From Polydactylus sextarius (Eukaryota > Chordata > Actinopteri > Polynemidae): DNA of 64,000 bases. The stretch covers positions 1,005,001 to 1,069,000 of the forward strand of contig CM028920.1 of NCBI GenBank assembly GCA_016801845.1, in the 5' to 3' direction. The notes under the pieces were generated by a model. That model saw nothing but the letters and a program-made list of their open reading frames with translations, was not told the origin of the DNA and did not search any database. Below, in pieces: positions 33,701 to 43,960 of this stretch. Numbering within the stretch: the first letter of the stretch is position 1; each line of letters starts with the position of its first letter. Both the position numbers and the translations under genes were made by a program.

Positions 33701-34059
33701 AATTGGACCTGGACCTGCCATCCCCTGGGGACCTGACCTCATCTCCACAGGGTACCATCTATGTCAGCCACGCCTCCTGCGTCCTGGAGAGCAGGAAGGG
33801 CCGACAGCGTGAGCCACGACCCCACGTCCGCAAGATCTTTGTGGAGCCTTGCAAGGAGTCGGGTCACGAGCGGACGGGCTGCTGGGAGGATGAGGAGGGG
33901 CAGACTGGTGGGGAGGCCGCTGCCAGCGCTTCGGTGATCGACGGACAGGAGGAGTCTGCAGGGGAGGGGGAGGAGCCAGGCGGAGCGGCCACCCAGGAAG
34001 TGGACTCAGATGACCAAACCAATGCGCAGGTGTCAGAGATACTGAGCAGCACACTGTGA
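23095..34059 (+). CDS. ankfn1: Ankyrin repeat and fibronectin type III domain protein 1 (3' part, 11 exons)
   Basis: Homologue of vertebrate ANKFN1 (Nmf9) and Drosophila wide awake, adaptors linked to sleep/circadian and vestibular function. Exons with AG/GT borders: 23095-23194, 23324-23456, 23622-23738, 23816-24031, 24132-24298, 26061-26232, 26364-26532, 27019-27185, 31334-31559, 31642-31832 and 33250-34059. Family signatures, in order: SRSLKHLFNSSNKFVKTLK, GIYLAAIFYHKDSLLV, GRVHYEPIKDRHGNVL, LYLGYLKLSSSVDQIKVLV, VSFLLLLPPADDVC, YKEKFISLYCRLSSVLDLD, EVFLPTDSDYDSS and a C-terminal VSEILSSTL that resembles a class I PDZ ligand. The exons for the N-terminal ankyrin repeats and FN3 domain are absent and should lie left of the window. 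Reading through exons 1-10 gives about 543 residues to a TGA at 31806-31808. A frame change just before it restores the family-like APDVLQIHEL, and a second near 33310-33366 enters the long open frame ending at 34059. I read these as two compensating indels. Adjacency to noggin on the same strand agrees with human ANKFN1-NOG. Confidence 0.85.
24322..24985. mobile_element. Degenerate MITE-like element in ankfn1 intron 5
   Basis: The left edge (ccacacgacaacattttc) and the right edge, read on the other strand (gtccactcaacaacac), form imperfect terminal inverted repeats about 660 bp apart. The interior repeats 'ccatgtggac' words and has no transposase. It contains the common fish repeat phrase 'gttgggaaccactg' at about 24733. 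The family was not identified. Confidence 0.45.
27318..27483. mobile_element. Short MITE-like element in ankfn1 intron 8
   Basis: The edge gatgctttcacatcg pairs, on the opposite strand, with ggcattttcacattgc, giving roughly 16-bp imperfect inverted termini around about 166 bp of GC-richer DNA. No coding content. Possibly hAT-related by its 'CTTTCACA' ends, but this is a guess. Confidence 0.35.
28437..28634. repeat. Paired (TG)n microsatellites in ankfn1 intron 8
   Basis: Two TG tracts, 28437-28482 and 28589-28634, each about 46 bp and separated by about 105 bp. Apparent Thr-His or Cys-Val ORFs here are only this repeat translated. Confidence 0.97.
30659..30699. repeat. (TG)n microsatellite
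   Basis: About 20 uninterrupted TG dinucleotides followed by degraded TG/CG steps, in ankfn1 intron 8. Confidence 0.97.
31001..31150 (+). pseudogene. Partial duplicate of ankfn1 exon 9 within intron 8
   Basis: It encodes ITCLVDANVPSESDSGQQKTD, matching exon 9 (31334-31559) from 'gcagtatgcccgctac' onward. Nucleotide identity is high over about 130 bp, then a one-base loss shifts the frame (LPHPLPPL in place of LPTPSPSP). The 5' part of the exon is not recognisable and there is no clear acceptor. It lies about 330 bp upstream of the true exon, so it is probably a decayed tandem duplicate rather than an alternative exon. Confidence 0.75.
31960..32270. repeat. Fish dispersed repeat fragment in ankfn1 intron 10
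   Basis: Contains phrases common in teleost interspersed repeats, such as 'gaattctattctaaat', 'aagaaaccaatgaagag', 'ctgcagcattctggat' and 'cagtagtccagtctagagg'. No ORF. I do not know the family with certainty. Confidence 0.5.
32390..33040 (-). mobile_element. Internally deleted Tc1/mariner-type transposon
   Basis: The plus-strand left end (ataagtatttgatatactgcc) is typical of fish Tc1-like elements read backwards. The minus strand encodes transposase fragments: the helix-turn-helix DNA-binding part at 32745-32963 (DQPRATWEDLVNDLKRAGTT) and, at 32430-32750, pieces of the catalytic domain tail. The DDE core between them is deleted at about 32765-32810, and the frame is broken. An inactive relic in ankfn1 intron 10. 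Confidence 0.85.
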
Positions 34060-36520
34060 GATCAGACGAGGGTTTGAAGCTGTACTGGGCGGAAAATCCA
34101 CAACGGACCACAGCTACTGAACTCAGGAACTAAATGTCTTTTTACACTTTTCCTGTTTGTGTCTCCTGTGTGAGAGCAATCAGTCTTTTGCCCTGGTTCC
34201 TCTGGTCTTAACCACTAAGTCTGAGTTCTTTTAATTCCTTAAAATCACCATGAAAAAGTCAGAACCTGCAATTAATTTATAAAACGTTTCAGAAGTAGTT
34301 TCTGCCAAGTGTTGCTTTAATATCACGTGAAGCAGCACCTGAACATGGACATCAGCTGTGCTTTATGTCTCTGTCTCTTTACCACAGTGAGGACAGGGGA
34401 CAGGCCGGCTGTGTCGTCAGACTTTTCCTCTGTAGATTGTAAACTAACCTAAAGTTGCTGGTTCAACGCCGCCAAGCCTCAGCACCCACGGCATCGACTG
34501 TTACAAAAAAATAATCACCGCCACGAGAAACCAAGAGCTGCTTCTTCAACCAGGGACTTTGCACATGAAGGGACTTTGCACACTGTATGTCAACCAAAAC
34601 AACATCAACATCCAGAAAGAAAAGTGGTTTGCTTGATTGTTACAAAAGCATCTGATTTGATATTTATCCCCATCACATAAAACCATTTGAATCAGTTGTT
34701 CAGAGTATTATCATCCAGATTGTTGAGTTTCTCCAGTGTTAATGTGGTCACAAAATAAAATATGATCTATAGATAGATAGATTGATAGATAATATTCTTT
34801 TCCACAGACCACTAGAAAGTGAAGAAGTATACCACTAGAAAGTGAAGAAGTATACCACTAGAAAGTGAAGAACTATTTTTGTATCCTTGGCCTCACAGAT
34901 GTTTCACTGTCAGAGTTTTGTGTTGTCACCATGAACTCGTTTGTTGCTGTTGTTTCTTCTTGTTTTTGGTTTTGGCCTGAAGTTTTGTTCCTCAGCATGT
35001 TGGTGTTAGGGGTCAGGGATGTCAGAAGGCTGGGGTTGGGGCGGGGGGTGGGTGGGGGTGCCTAAAAACAGTCTGCACTTTGCCCTGGGACTTATCTCAC
35101 AGTCGACCCAGTTGTTTTGTTGTGCTGTTGTTTAACTGTGCTGTTGACAGCTGAGATTCAGAGTCTGAGCTGGAACACAAACAGATCCTTCAACTGTATG
35201 CACGCTGTGTGAAGTGTGTTTTTAATGTTTGCACAGAGCAACTATGGAATTAAAGTGTATTGGATATTTGACACAGCTGGGCATTAACTGTGGGTTGAAT
35301 CACTGGCGACTAATGACATTCATTTCTGATGAGTCCCAGTCGTCCTGCTTCCTCTTCATCTGTGCTATTGCTGAGATAAAAATGAGCTGGTCAGCTTAGC
35401 TTAGCCTGATTGCTTGAATAACGCCTTCAAACAATAGATTTGCTGGGGGTTTTTCGCTAAGGTAGGCTAACTACAATCAACAAGCTGAGGTGATTTGACT
35501 CTCGGCAGGAAAGTGAATGAGTTTATTTTTTACAAAAGACAGACATTCCTCCTGCCACTGTGTTTTCATCAATGTGTATGACCTGGTTTTGTGTTTTAAT
35601 ACTGTTAACAAGCTTCATGTATGAATACATTTGTGACTGAAGAAGAAACCCTTTCCTTAAATTCTTCCCTCCATGTTTATGGCATCAAACTTACACTATG
35701 AAAACACTAAATGTAAATTGGTGTTTACAACCTCAGCTGAAATGCAGTGATCCATTACCGTACAAAAAAATGTACGATTTCGTATCACCCTTTTTTATCT
35801 ACATTTCTTAAAGCTCATGGTCACAGATGATTGAGCAACACAACCGTTACAACTTTCTTCACCCTCACAGTGTTTGTTACCTTCATAGACTTTTGATTTT
35901 GAGTTGCCCTCTAGTGGACAAAAAGACACATGGAATGTTAAATGAACCGTGACTCTACATTATTTATGTTTAATGGAACCAACAACATGTGTCGTTGACA
36001 GTTACTTTAGGACAAATTTATTTTATTTAGTTTGTTTAGATTTATTTCTAGTCATGTCATGGACAGCCGTAGCTGTGAAAATATTAAAAAACTGAACAGT
36101 GATAAAACTTTCTTTCACCAGTCAGTGGATTTAAACAATGTTCAGATCTGAAAAAAATCTTTTTCAATGTCTGTTGAGTCTCTTTGTGTCATGCAGGCTT
36201 TTATTTTGAAATGTTTGGAACTTCAGCCCGTAATGTGACACGCTTTGATTACTGTCTCATGACTCCTCCCATGTTGTTGTATTTATTTCACTTCCTGTTT
36301 TAAGCCTCTGACGACAGCGATGACATCAACGAGCTGAACAAGCTTTTGTCTGTATATTTTTGCATCACCGTCATTTATCCTGAACCGCATCAGTTTATTT
36401 ATTTGCAGTACAAGGGCGATATGATTTTTATGGACTGGGTAAAAAAGCCTCCAGTGTTTTCTCTGCCGTCACATGAATGGATGTATTTTAACTGAAATAA
36501 ATGTTGTCTCATGTGGATGT
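34060..36520 (+). other. Probable ankfn1 3' UTR
   Basis: No ORF of note. Possible poly(A) signals are AATAAA near 34756 and, more convincingly, AATAAA at 36496-36501, where the sequence changes character. Which is used is unknown. A three-copy 23-bp minisatellite sits at 34808-34877. Confidence 0.5.
34808..34877. repeat. 23-bp minisatellite, three copies
   Basis: accactagaaagtgaagaag plus a 3-bp linker repeats three times; the last copy is altered at its end. A short GATA-type run lies just upstream at about 34771. Confidence 0.93.
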
Positions 36521-37464
36521 TGTGCACTTAAACCTGTGACTTTGTGTTGAATGAGATAAAGTCAGCTTTCACCCCCACCCGCCTCCTTGTCCTTCACTCG
36601 CCATATCTGTGGTATTCTGGGTATGCGAGTCAAGCTCTGCCAATCAGAAGTAACATCACACCGCTGTCAGGCCTCCGGGGGGCAGCGGCATGATGTTACC
36701 TGTGAGCCACTGGAGAAGATGTGGTGATTTATAGGTGACTAGTATTAAACCATCAGGTTGTTTCAAACAGATAAATGTGAAAATCACAAACATGTTGTGT
36801 GTCAAAAGTTTTTATGTCATACGTGATGCTGTGCATGTTCAGTAATCTTCCATGTTTAGTTTAACTCATGTTTCTCATGGTCTTCATCAGTCCACAGTCA
36901 TCAGCATGTCACAGACTAAAAGTAAAAGAAACTGCTTTTTAAAAGTAAAATTGCAAGTATTATTGTCACAGCATCATCTACAGCTACACTGCCAGAGTAG
37001 TCAAAACACATGTGTCGCCCCTTGGTGACTCGCTGCAGTATTGCTCATAAGCTCCATCCCCTTCTATGTTAATAGATAGGATATGGTCCAAACTAAAACA
37101 TCAGTCTGTATGAAAAATAAATGTTTTTTAATTTTAGGTTTGTTCAATTTAATGTTTCTGACCATATTTTTCCAGTTTGTCATCTGTTATAAGAATAGGC
37201 TGAGACATCATGATTGACAGGTCACACTGATCTGTACTGATTGGTCGGGCCAGGATGATAACATTGCTCCACCAGCTGATCACGACTGTACAGACTCATA
37301 TCCTGTATATTACGGCTTCATTACTGTACAGTAAGAGTCACATCTGCCAAAGTTTTCCCACACAGACATTGTTGTGAGTCCTTCACATGGAAAGCAGTTA
37401 AGTCACTAACAGTTTCAGTGTTCACACATACAAACAACCTCACAAATGCTATAAAGTGTGGAAA

Positions 37465-37500
37465 GTTATTATTATTATTATTATTATTATTATCATTATT
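37465..37500. repeat. (ATT)n microsatellite
   Basis: About ten ATT repeats with one ATC interruption near the 3' end. Confidence 0.95.
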
Positions 37501-38213
37501 AGACAGATAAGTAGAGGCAGTGTGAAGTGAGTAAATACTTCCCCAGCCTGTAACCTGACCTGAGGACCCAGAGGTTTCTTCTGTGATCTAATCCAGTCTC
37601 AGAGAGTCTGAGACCGGAGGTGTCAGAGGAATCCGGACTCCCGCCTGGCAGCACTGAGCTGTGGCAGTCAGAGGACGCCATGTGGGAGGGTGTGAACCAA
37701 GTGGAATCTCACACCACCCCTGGCAGGGAGTTTTCCCGCTGGAGCGCTCACAGAATTTTGGAGCATCGGTCCAAGCCACAGGATCGCTGCTTCCCTGGGC
37801 CCTCGCTCTTGAAGAACTTGGATCTGTGCACGAGTCTGTCAGAAAAAATGCACACTGTCCTGGAAACGCAGATCCAGTTGTTTTTAGAGTAGAGAAAAGA
37901 AAGTCAGTGTCTGAAAACAACTTACCTCAGTCTCTGAAGTAAATGCATTTTCACCACATTCTTTGTGATTCATTAAACAACCAAAACCTTCCTGTGAACC
38001 ACACTGAGAGTCAATAGCTCTGCCAAGGGCCAAACTGAACTTAGGGGCCAAATGGGGCCCTTCACCATACATGACAATGTCGATGCCACTGACACCTGCA
38101 CCCAGAAACTAGGAAGAAAACCATCAGTCAATATTATTTAAATTATCAAATGTTTGTCAAACAATGAACTGGTTCATTATCTCCACCAACAATTCCCTCA
38201 TTTGCATTTTTTA

Positions 38214-38707
38214 CCTAGCCTGGCTGTCGCACAAGTCATAGACGGAGCTTAGTCTGGCAAAGATCCCATAGACAGGAAGTTCTCAGAGGCGGGATCAACA
38301 GGCATCTATCAAATGCCTCTGTGTCACATCACTGATTCTGATGATGTATGCATAGCAATGGAAAAAAAAAACATGATGGAAACACGCATAAAGGCTTCAA
38401 GAGGTACATTTTGTTCCATTTTCAAAGAAAACTCACTGTTAAAATCTCTTAAAACAGCAGCTACAGCTGAATCAAACAATTGCCGCTCCCCCATGGCTGC
38501 CATGTTGGCTATAAGCAAATGTGTTTGAGGTCGCTTAACTAGGGCACCATCGCATTAAACCCGCTCTGGCATAAAAGCTCGTTTTTTGTTGGTTCCCAAT
38601 TTTTCAAGATTGGGAGGAGCAGAGAATAGACAGGTTGACTAATTCAACATATTGAACAATGAAATTCAAAGTAGCGTCACAGGCGGTATGGGCGGGCTCA
38701 GGCTATC
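38214..38707. mobile_element. MITE-like element
   Basis: Short inverted ends (cctagcctggc on the left; gatagcctgagcc read from the right) bound about 495 bp without coding capacity. The interior includes 'agacggagcttagtctggc', a phrase common in fish repeats. Family unassigned. Confidence 0.4.
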
Positions 38708-41700
38708 TTTTACCAACTTTCCTACCAGTAGGTGGCAGTACTGGACAGAAATCGGGGCCAATACAAAGCTGTTTTTATAAATGTACAATCAAACTCATTA
38801 CATCTGATATCTGAAGCTCTCACAAATACCCTATTGCTTTAATTCATTTTTGGAGTTTCTCACTTCCCTCACAGCTGCTGATGTCAGAGCTACCAGCTTC
38901 TGGACTAGCAGTTTTGCGGAATCTTGTCGTCACCGGATGTTTTGAGTATAAATACACGTCAGTGGAACAGGGTTATCTTCCATCTTATCTGGACATTTGT
39001 CAAGTAGATCTTAAAGACGTATTGTGGAGCAGCTCAGAATGACAGATGCTCACATGGATAAAACAACACTGAGCATTGGTTTGTATCGAACAGGAAAAAC
39101 ATCTGGTCAAACATCTGTATTTCACAGCTAGTCTGGTCTTTGCGGCTGGACTCGGCTGAACTTGGCTTCTGTGAAATGATAATTTTGGTTGTGGTCAGAG
39201 GCAGAGAGTCAGTGAAGTCTGGTTCATGTGTTTGTATGTTTGTCTCTGCCACCTTGAAGCCTTCTCCAACAAATGGACCGTCCAAATTACCCCGGTTGTC
39301 TCTCCATCAAAGGTCTTGCTTGTGGGAGGAATTACAACAAACAAAGGCTGCTTTTTTTCTTTTTATTCTCTCCTACATCTTTATCAGGCTGGGTCATGAA
39401 CGTAGCAGCCAGTCAGTTAGTCCTTCATCCTGGGAGGCCTTCTGATTGACAATTAAGATTAAACCAACGTTGTGTTGGAACATTTACTAATGCACACGGA
39501 GTCGGCGGAATCCTGTCAAAGGCTGGAAAGCCACTGATCCACTGCACTGGGCCATATCGCAGTTGTGTTCTGGGAAATCAAAGGAAAAAGTGATTCAAAA
39601 CATGTGGATCTGTGTCTGTCTATAGTGGAAAGACGAAGGAAAAACACAGGGAATCTGTGGAAAATGGTAATGGCAGTACGAGGCTTTTGATGATAAGTGA
39701 ATGTAATTGCTGGACTTTGACATGATGTAATGTTTTTACCCTGAAAGGCCGAATGACAATCTGACTTTTTTTAACAGTTTGATCAGGGTGGTGGAGGAAG
39801 TCCTCAGACCTCACTCCACACTGCCCTGACGACATGTTTTAACCTGAGATTATAAAGTCATTATTACTGTACTGTTCTGTTTTCACCACTGATCAGATTT
39901 TGTGCACGTTCAACAGGTTAATGTAGGAATTGTTTTTCTTGCTTGTGACCTGATGCCCCCTACAGGTTCACAGTGCAATTAACTACCACACTGTTGTGTG
40001 AATACAATTTGCATGTAATTTTGCTTTGTAACAATTTGCTTGTAACTGAAGCTTTTTGCTCAAGGTTGAAAGTGGAGTGAGTAAGACTCACTTTCGCTGA
40101 ACTCAACACTCACTGTCCTGCTTAATTTGGTTGCATATCAGCCTCCGACCAAACCATGGCCTTTAATCACACATTCACCCTGCTCACACTGTCGTTGTTT
40201 TCAGGATGGGATATGATAATTTTAGATCTTCACAGCTACACAGCACATCTTTTTCAATCACAATGCCATGAACGTATCATTTAGATTGTCTCATGGAGCT
40301 TTTCACAAAAGACAACTTTCTCTTTGGCATGATAGCTAACAGTTAGCACTGACTTTAGCATACAAATTACTTACTTACTCTGTCATAAAGAATCTGCAGC
40401 ATCATAGCCTCTAACCCATAGTTGTGCATTCGTCATAATTGTTCAACCCAAGTCTCTAATAGCCGGGTTCAGACAGGGAACAAGGAAAAAGGTGCTGTTC
40501 TCTCATAAGTTGGCAACAGTTTTGACAGTGAAAAAAATTTAATTTGGGAAGCTAACAGGACAGAATGTGATAAATGTTGGTGTGGCCTAAATGCTGAAAA
40601 TGGGGACATTTTAGTATCCAGACAGATATTTGTCAGGACTCAGGACACTTGAACTTCAGACCAGAAAGACAGACAAACCCTGACATCTCGCACATCTGGT
40701 CACTAAACCTGAGATTGGAGTTTAGGAGATTTTCAGTGTCTGTACGAAGCTCTGTGAGAAAGAGATGATACTGGTAAGGGCATGACCAACATTGCACCCT
40801 TCTATGGACATCATTGGGGATTAGCCCCTTAGCTCAAGGATCATCAGAATGAGTTTAAAGTGAAACATATGGTTGACTGTCATTTAACTTTGTTGAATGT
40901 ATATCTGTAGTGATATAATCTTGTAGATCTACTCGGTGAAGTAAAGTGGGCAAAGCCTCGCTGTCGCCTCTGGACTCTGCACAGACCGACTGGCTCTTTC
41001 ACCTCAGGGTTCAGTTGTAACTATTTCTGGATCTTGGATGTCCTCGGGGCTTCCAAATCCATCTCACCATGACCTGGAATCCCCTGTGCCAACCCCCCTT
41101 CTCTCAGTGACCCTGGTATGGAAGTGAAGGATGAAAGGTTTACAAAGGGAGAGGAAGTCTTATCTGAGAATCGCTTCTCTGCCGTTGACTTCCTCTCCAC
41201 AGAGATGTGACAGTTTAGAGGCGCCCGTCACACACTGTCACATCAGCCGGCCAGAAAATTACCAAAATACTGCAATTCAACAGCAGACATGGTGGAGGTT
41301 GGGGCAAGGGGGTGATAGGGGTCAGAGGTAAGGAAAAGAAAACCCTCTTTGACATCCCTCCTGAAAAAACTCCTGAAAGAAATGTATCACCATTGATCTT
41401 GGTCTCATCACTCACAGCCATGATATAGTAAATCCCTCTGAGCTGATCTTATTCTCATCAGTTCAGCAGAAACTGAATATTTTAAAATGTTTCTAAACAA
41501 ACATAATCGTAACTTTTCAGTTTACTATATTTGATGTGTGCTCAGATCAAACTCAGCCTTGTTACTCGCACAGTCCTGATGTTGCCTGTTTGCCCCCAAC
41601 ATGTAATTTACCATCCTCTTGTGGCCACAGCAGGTACTGGAGGTACTGAGTCTGTGTTGAGTACAACTTGTGTCTATTTTCAATGTCCTCTTCATGGATG

Positions 41701-43493
41701 TGGCTGTGTCTTGTTGAGTGTCATTGCCTCACCTGTTAGAAACCAATTTAAATTTTTTAAATTCTCTTCTGTTTTATACATTGGTGATAATCCTGTGATC
41801 TTTGACCAGTGACCAGATATAGCCACAAGCCTATTGGGCTGGTCTTGACTCTGGTTCTACTGGGTTGACATCACTCATATCAAAAATGTTAAAGATGTTT
41901 AATGGGGGTTTGCCTGCGATGTTAGTACTAGCTATATTAGCATCAGTCTGCCATGTTAGTTTTAGTACTAACTTGGTTCATAATAAATCATAGGATAAAC
42001 TTTTCTCTTTCTGCAGTGTTGTGGCAATTGTTTGCTTGAGTTAAAATATTGTCTGAATCAGCAGGAAACTGCCTTTTCTTGTATGTAATCATTTTGCGTG
42101 AAAACTCCACTGATTAATGCGTTTGATGGTTTAAACCTTCACAGTCAGTCAGAAAACGACCATACACCTGGTTTAGTCTTGGCATGCTGGAGTCCACCTC
42201 TCAACTGTCATCCTTTCACCACCTCAGCTGAGGGACCTGTAAACCTGACATGTCTCTCTACTGTGGGATCATTTAGCTGCTCTGTTATTTCATATTTACT
42301 TCCTGTTTTGGTTGTAGATGCATCACTCTCTGTGGTAGACAGGTTGCCTCTGATCAGTTGTTCTCTGGTTCATGAATGAATATTATTTGTGTTGCTGCAT
42401 ACAGTGTGGGACCTGTCTGACTTCTTTGTCTTTATCTATGTTTCTCTTTAAACCAGAATTATTGTCTAATGAGTTGTGGGTGGGTTGTGTGTCAAACCAT
42501 TAAAGCTCAACAGTCTCAGACCTGTGATGTATTTTATAACAGAGTGTTTTCCTTAGGGGCAGACGTGTCACTAATTGCTTTTACAGAGTAAAGAAACTTG
42601 TGGACGCTGCCACTGGTCACAGGTCAAACCATATACTGCTGTGTTACAGCTCCATATGGGCACATTAACCCTGAGCGACGGGATTTCCAACAGGAACCAG
42701 TTCTCCTAGTTCAGGGCCTGTTTGTCCCGGTCTGAGCAGGGTCCACAGCAGCACAGTCAGCCCTTTATCTGGGCCTGGCGTTCTCTGCATTAGCGTCTTA
42801 GACAAGAGTTGTTTTTTTTATCAGCCTCATAATTCAACCTTTACAACATGAGCAAACATTCCAACGGTTTGGCCTCCCAGCTGCAAGACTCCGGTCTGAG
42901 CCACTGCTGCGCTCACTAATTGAATGAATTGTGACCATTTAAGTATCTTTCTTTGCTACTAGAGTTCATGTGCGACTACAAAGCAGTGACAGATTCTTGC
43001 CCGCCACCCCTGTCCCCCAGTCAGTCACTCTCTCTCTCTCTCTCAGAATCACATATTTCTCAGAGCAAAGTTTGATTCAGCTTTCACTTAACTCAGTTAT
43101 TGAGTTTGATTCATAATTTGACTGAGGAAAAACAGACCTGCACTGAAAATGGCAGAAGATTTAAACATCAGGATGATTTAGGTACTTTAGATAGAGATGT
43201 AATTTTCTGTCCCAGCCGCTGAGTTTCCACATCCAGCAGCTGAACAATAAACTTTAGGTTGCACAGTGATTTTCTGTCTCTGAATGTAGCTTCTCACCTT
43301 GCTGTGGCCACCTGAGCTGCAGGTTGGGGTGCTGCTGTAGCCGAGTTCAAGGTCAAGGTCAAAGTATCTTTATTATCAACAGGGAGCAAATTGTTATGCA
43401 GCCAACAGACAGACTAATAAATAGATTAAAGTGATAATAATAGCCAACGATAGCCATAAGAACATGATAAATACTCAGTCTTCTTGTGTAAGA

Positions 43494-43960
43494 GTATTTA
43501 AAAACCAGTGACCAAACACCCTCTCCACCCACCATCATCTTCTATAACTACTATCACCGTCTGCACCCACCATCACCTCCTACAACCACCATCACGGTGA
43601 TGCTGGTTGTGGGTTGTATGAGATGATGGTGGTGGCTGAGGGTCTCCTACCACCATCACCTCATGCAAATCCCACCCCCTCTGCAACCATCATCACCCTT
43701 TGTAACCACCATCACACTTAGCAACCACCATCACCTTCTGCTATAACCACCACCTTCGGCAACCACCACCAACACCTTGTGCAACCACCATCATCTCCTG
43801 TAACCACCACCATCCTTTCTAACCACTATCACCTTCTACATCAACCATCACCTTCTACATCCACCATCACCCTTTGCAACTACCATCACCCTCTGTAACC
43901 ACCATCACCTTCTACAACTACCTTCACCCTCTGCAACCACCATCATCTCTGCTCTTGTGT
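43494..43960. repeat. ACC/ATC-rich minisatellite, left half
   Basis: Imperfect 16-20 bp copies of 'aaccaccatcaccttctgc'. A segment near 43595-43645 is in inverted orientation (gatggtggtgg), giving a local hairpin. The same repeat resumes at about 49725 beyond the LINE. Confidence 0.9.

Larger units (their letters stand above)
36521..43480. other. Intergenic DNA between ankfn1 and the LINE/noggin region
   Basis: No exon or protein recognised. Contents: an ATT trinucleotide run (37465-37500), a MITE-like element (38214-38707) and, at 43350-43420, a short repeat relic ('caaagtatctttattatc', 'gcaaattgttatgcagcc'). Open frames near 37620-37920 and 39140-39445 have no features I recognise and are probably chance. 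Confidence 0.55.

Noticed and set aside
33297..34111. Minus-strand ORFs opposite ankfn1 exon 11
   Set aside because: Antisense of a Pro/Ser-rich coding exon; the plus-strand frame carries the family C-terminus.
37620..37942. Overlapping 90-residue ORFs on both strands
   Set aside because: Neither strand shows a domain or exon borders; chance opening is as likely.
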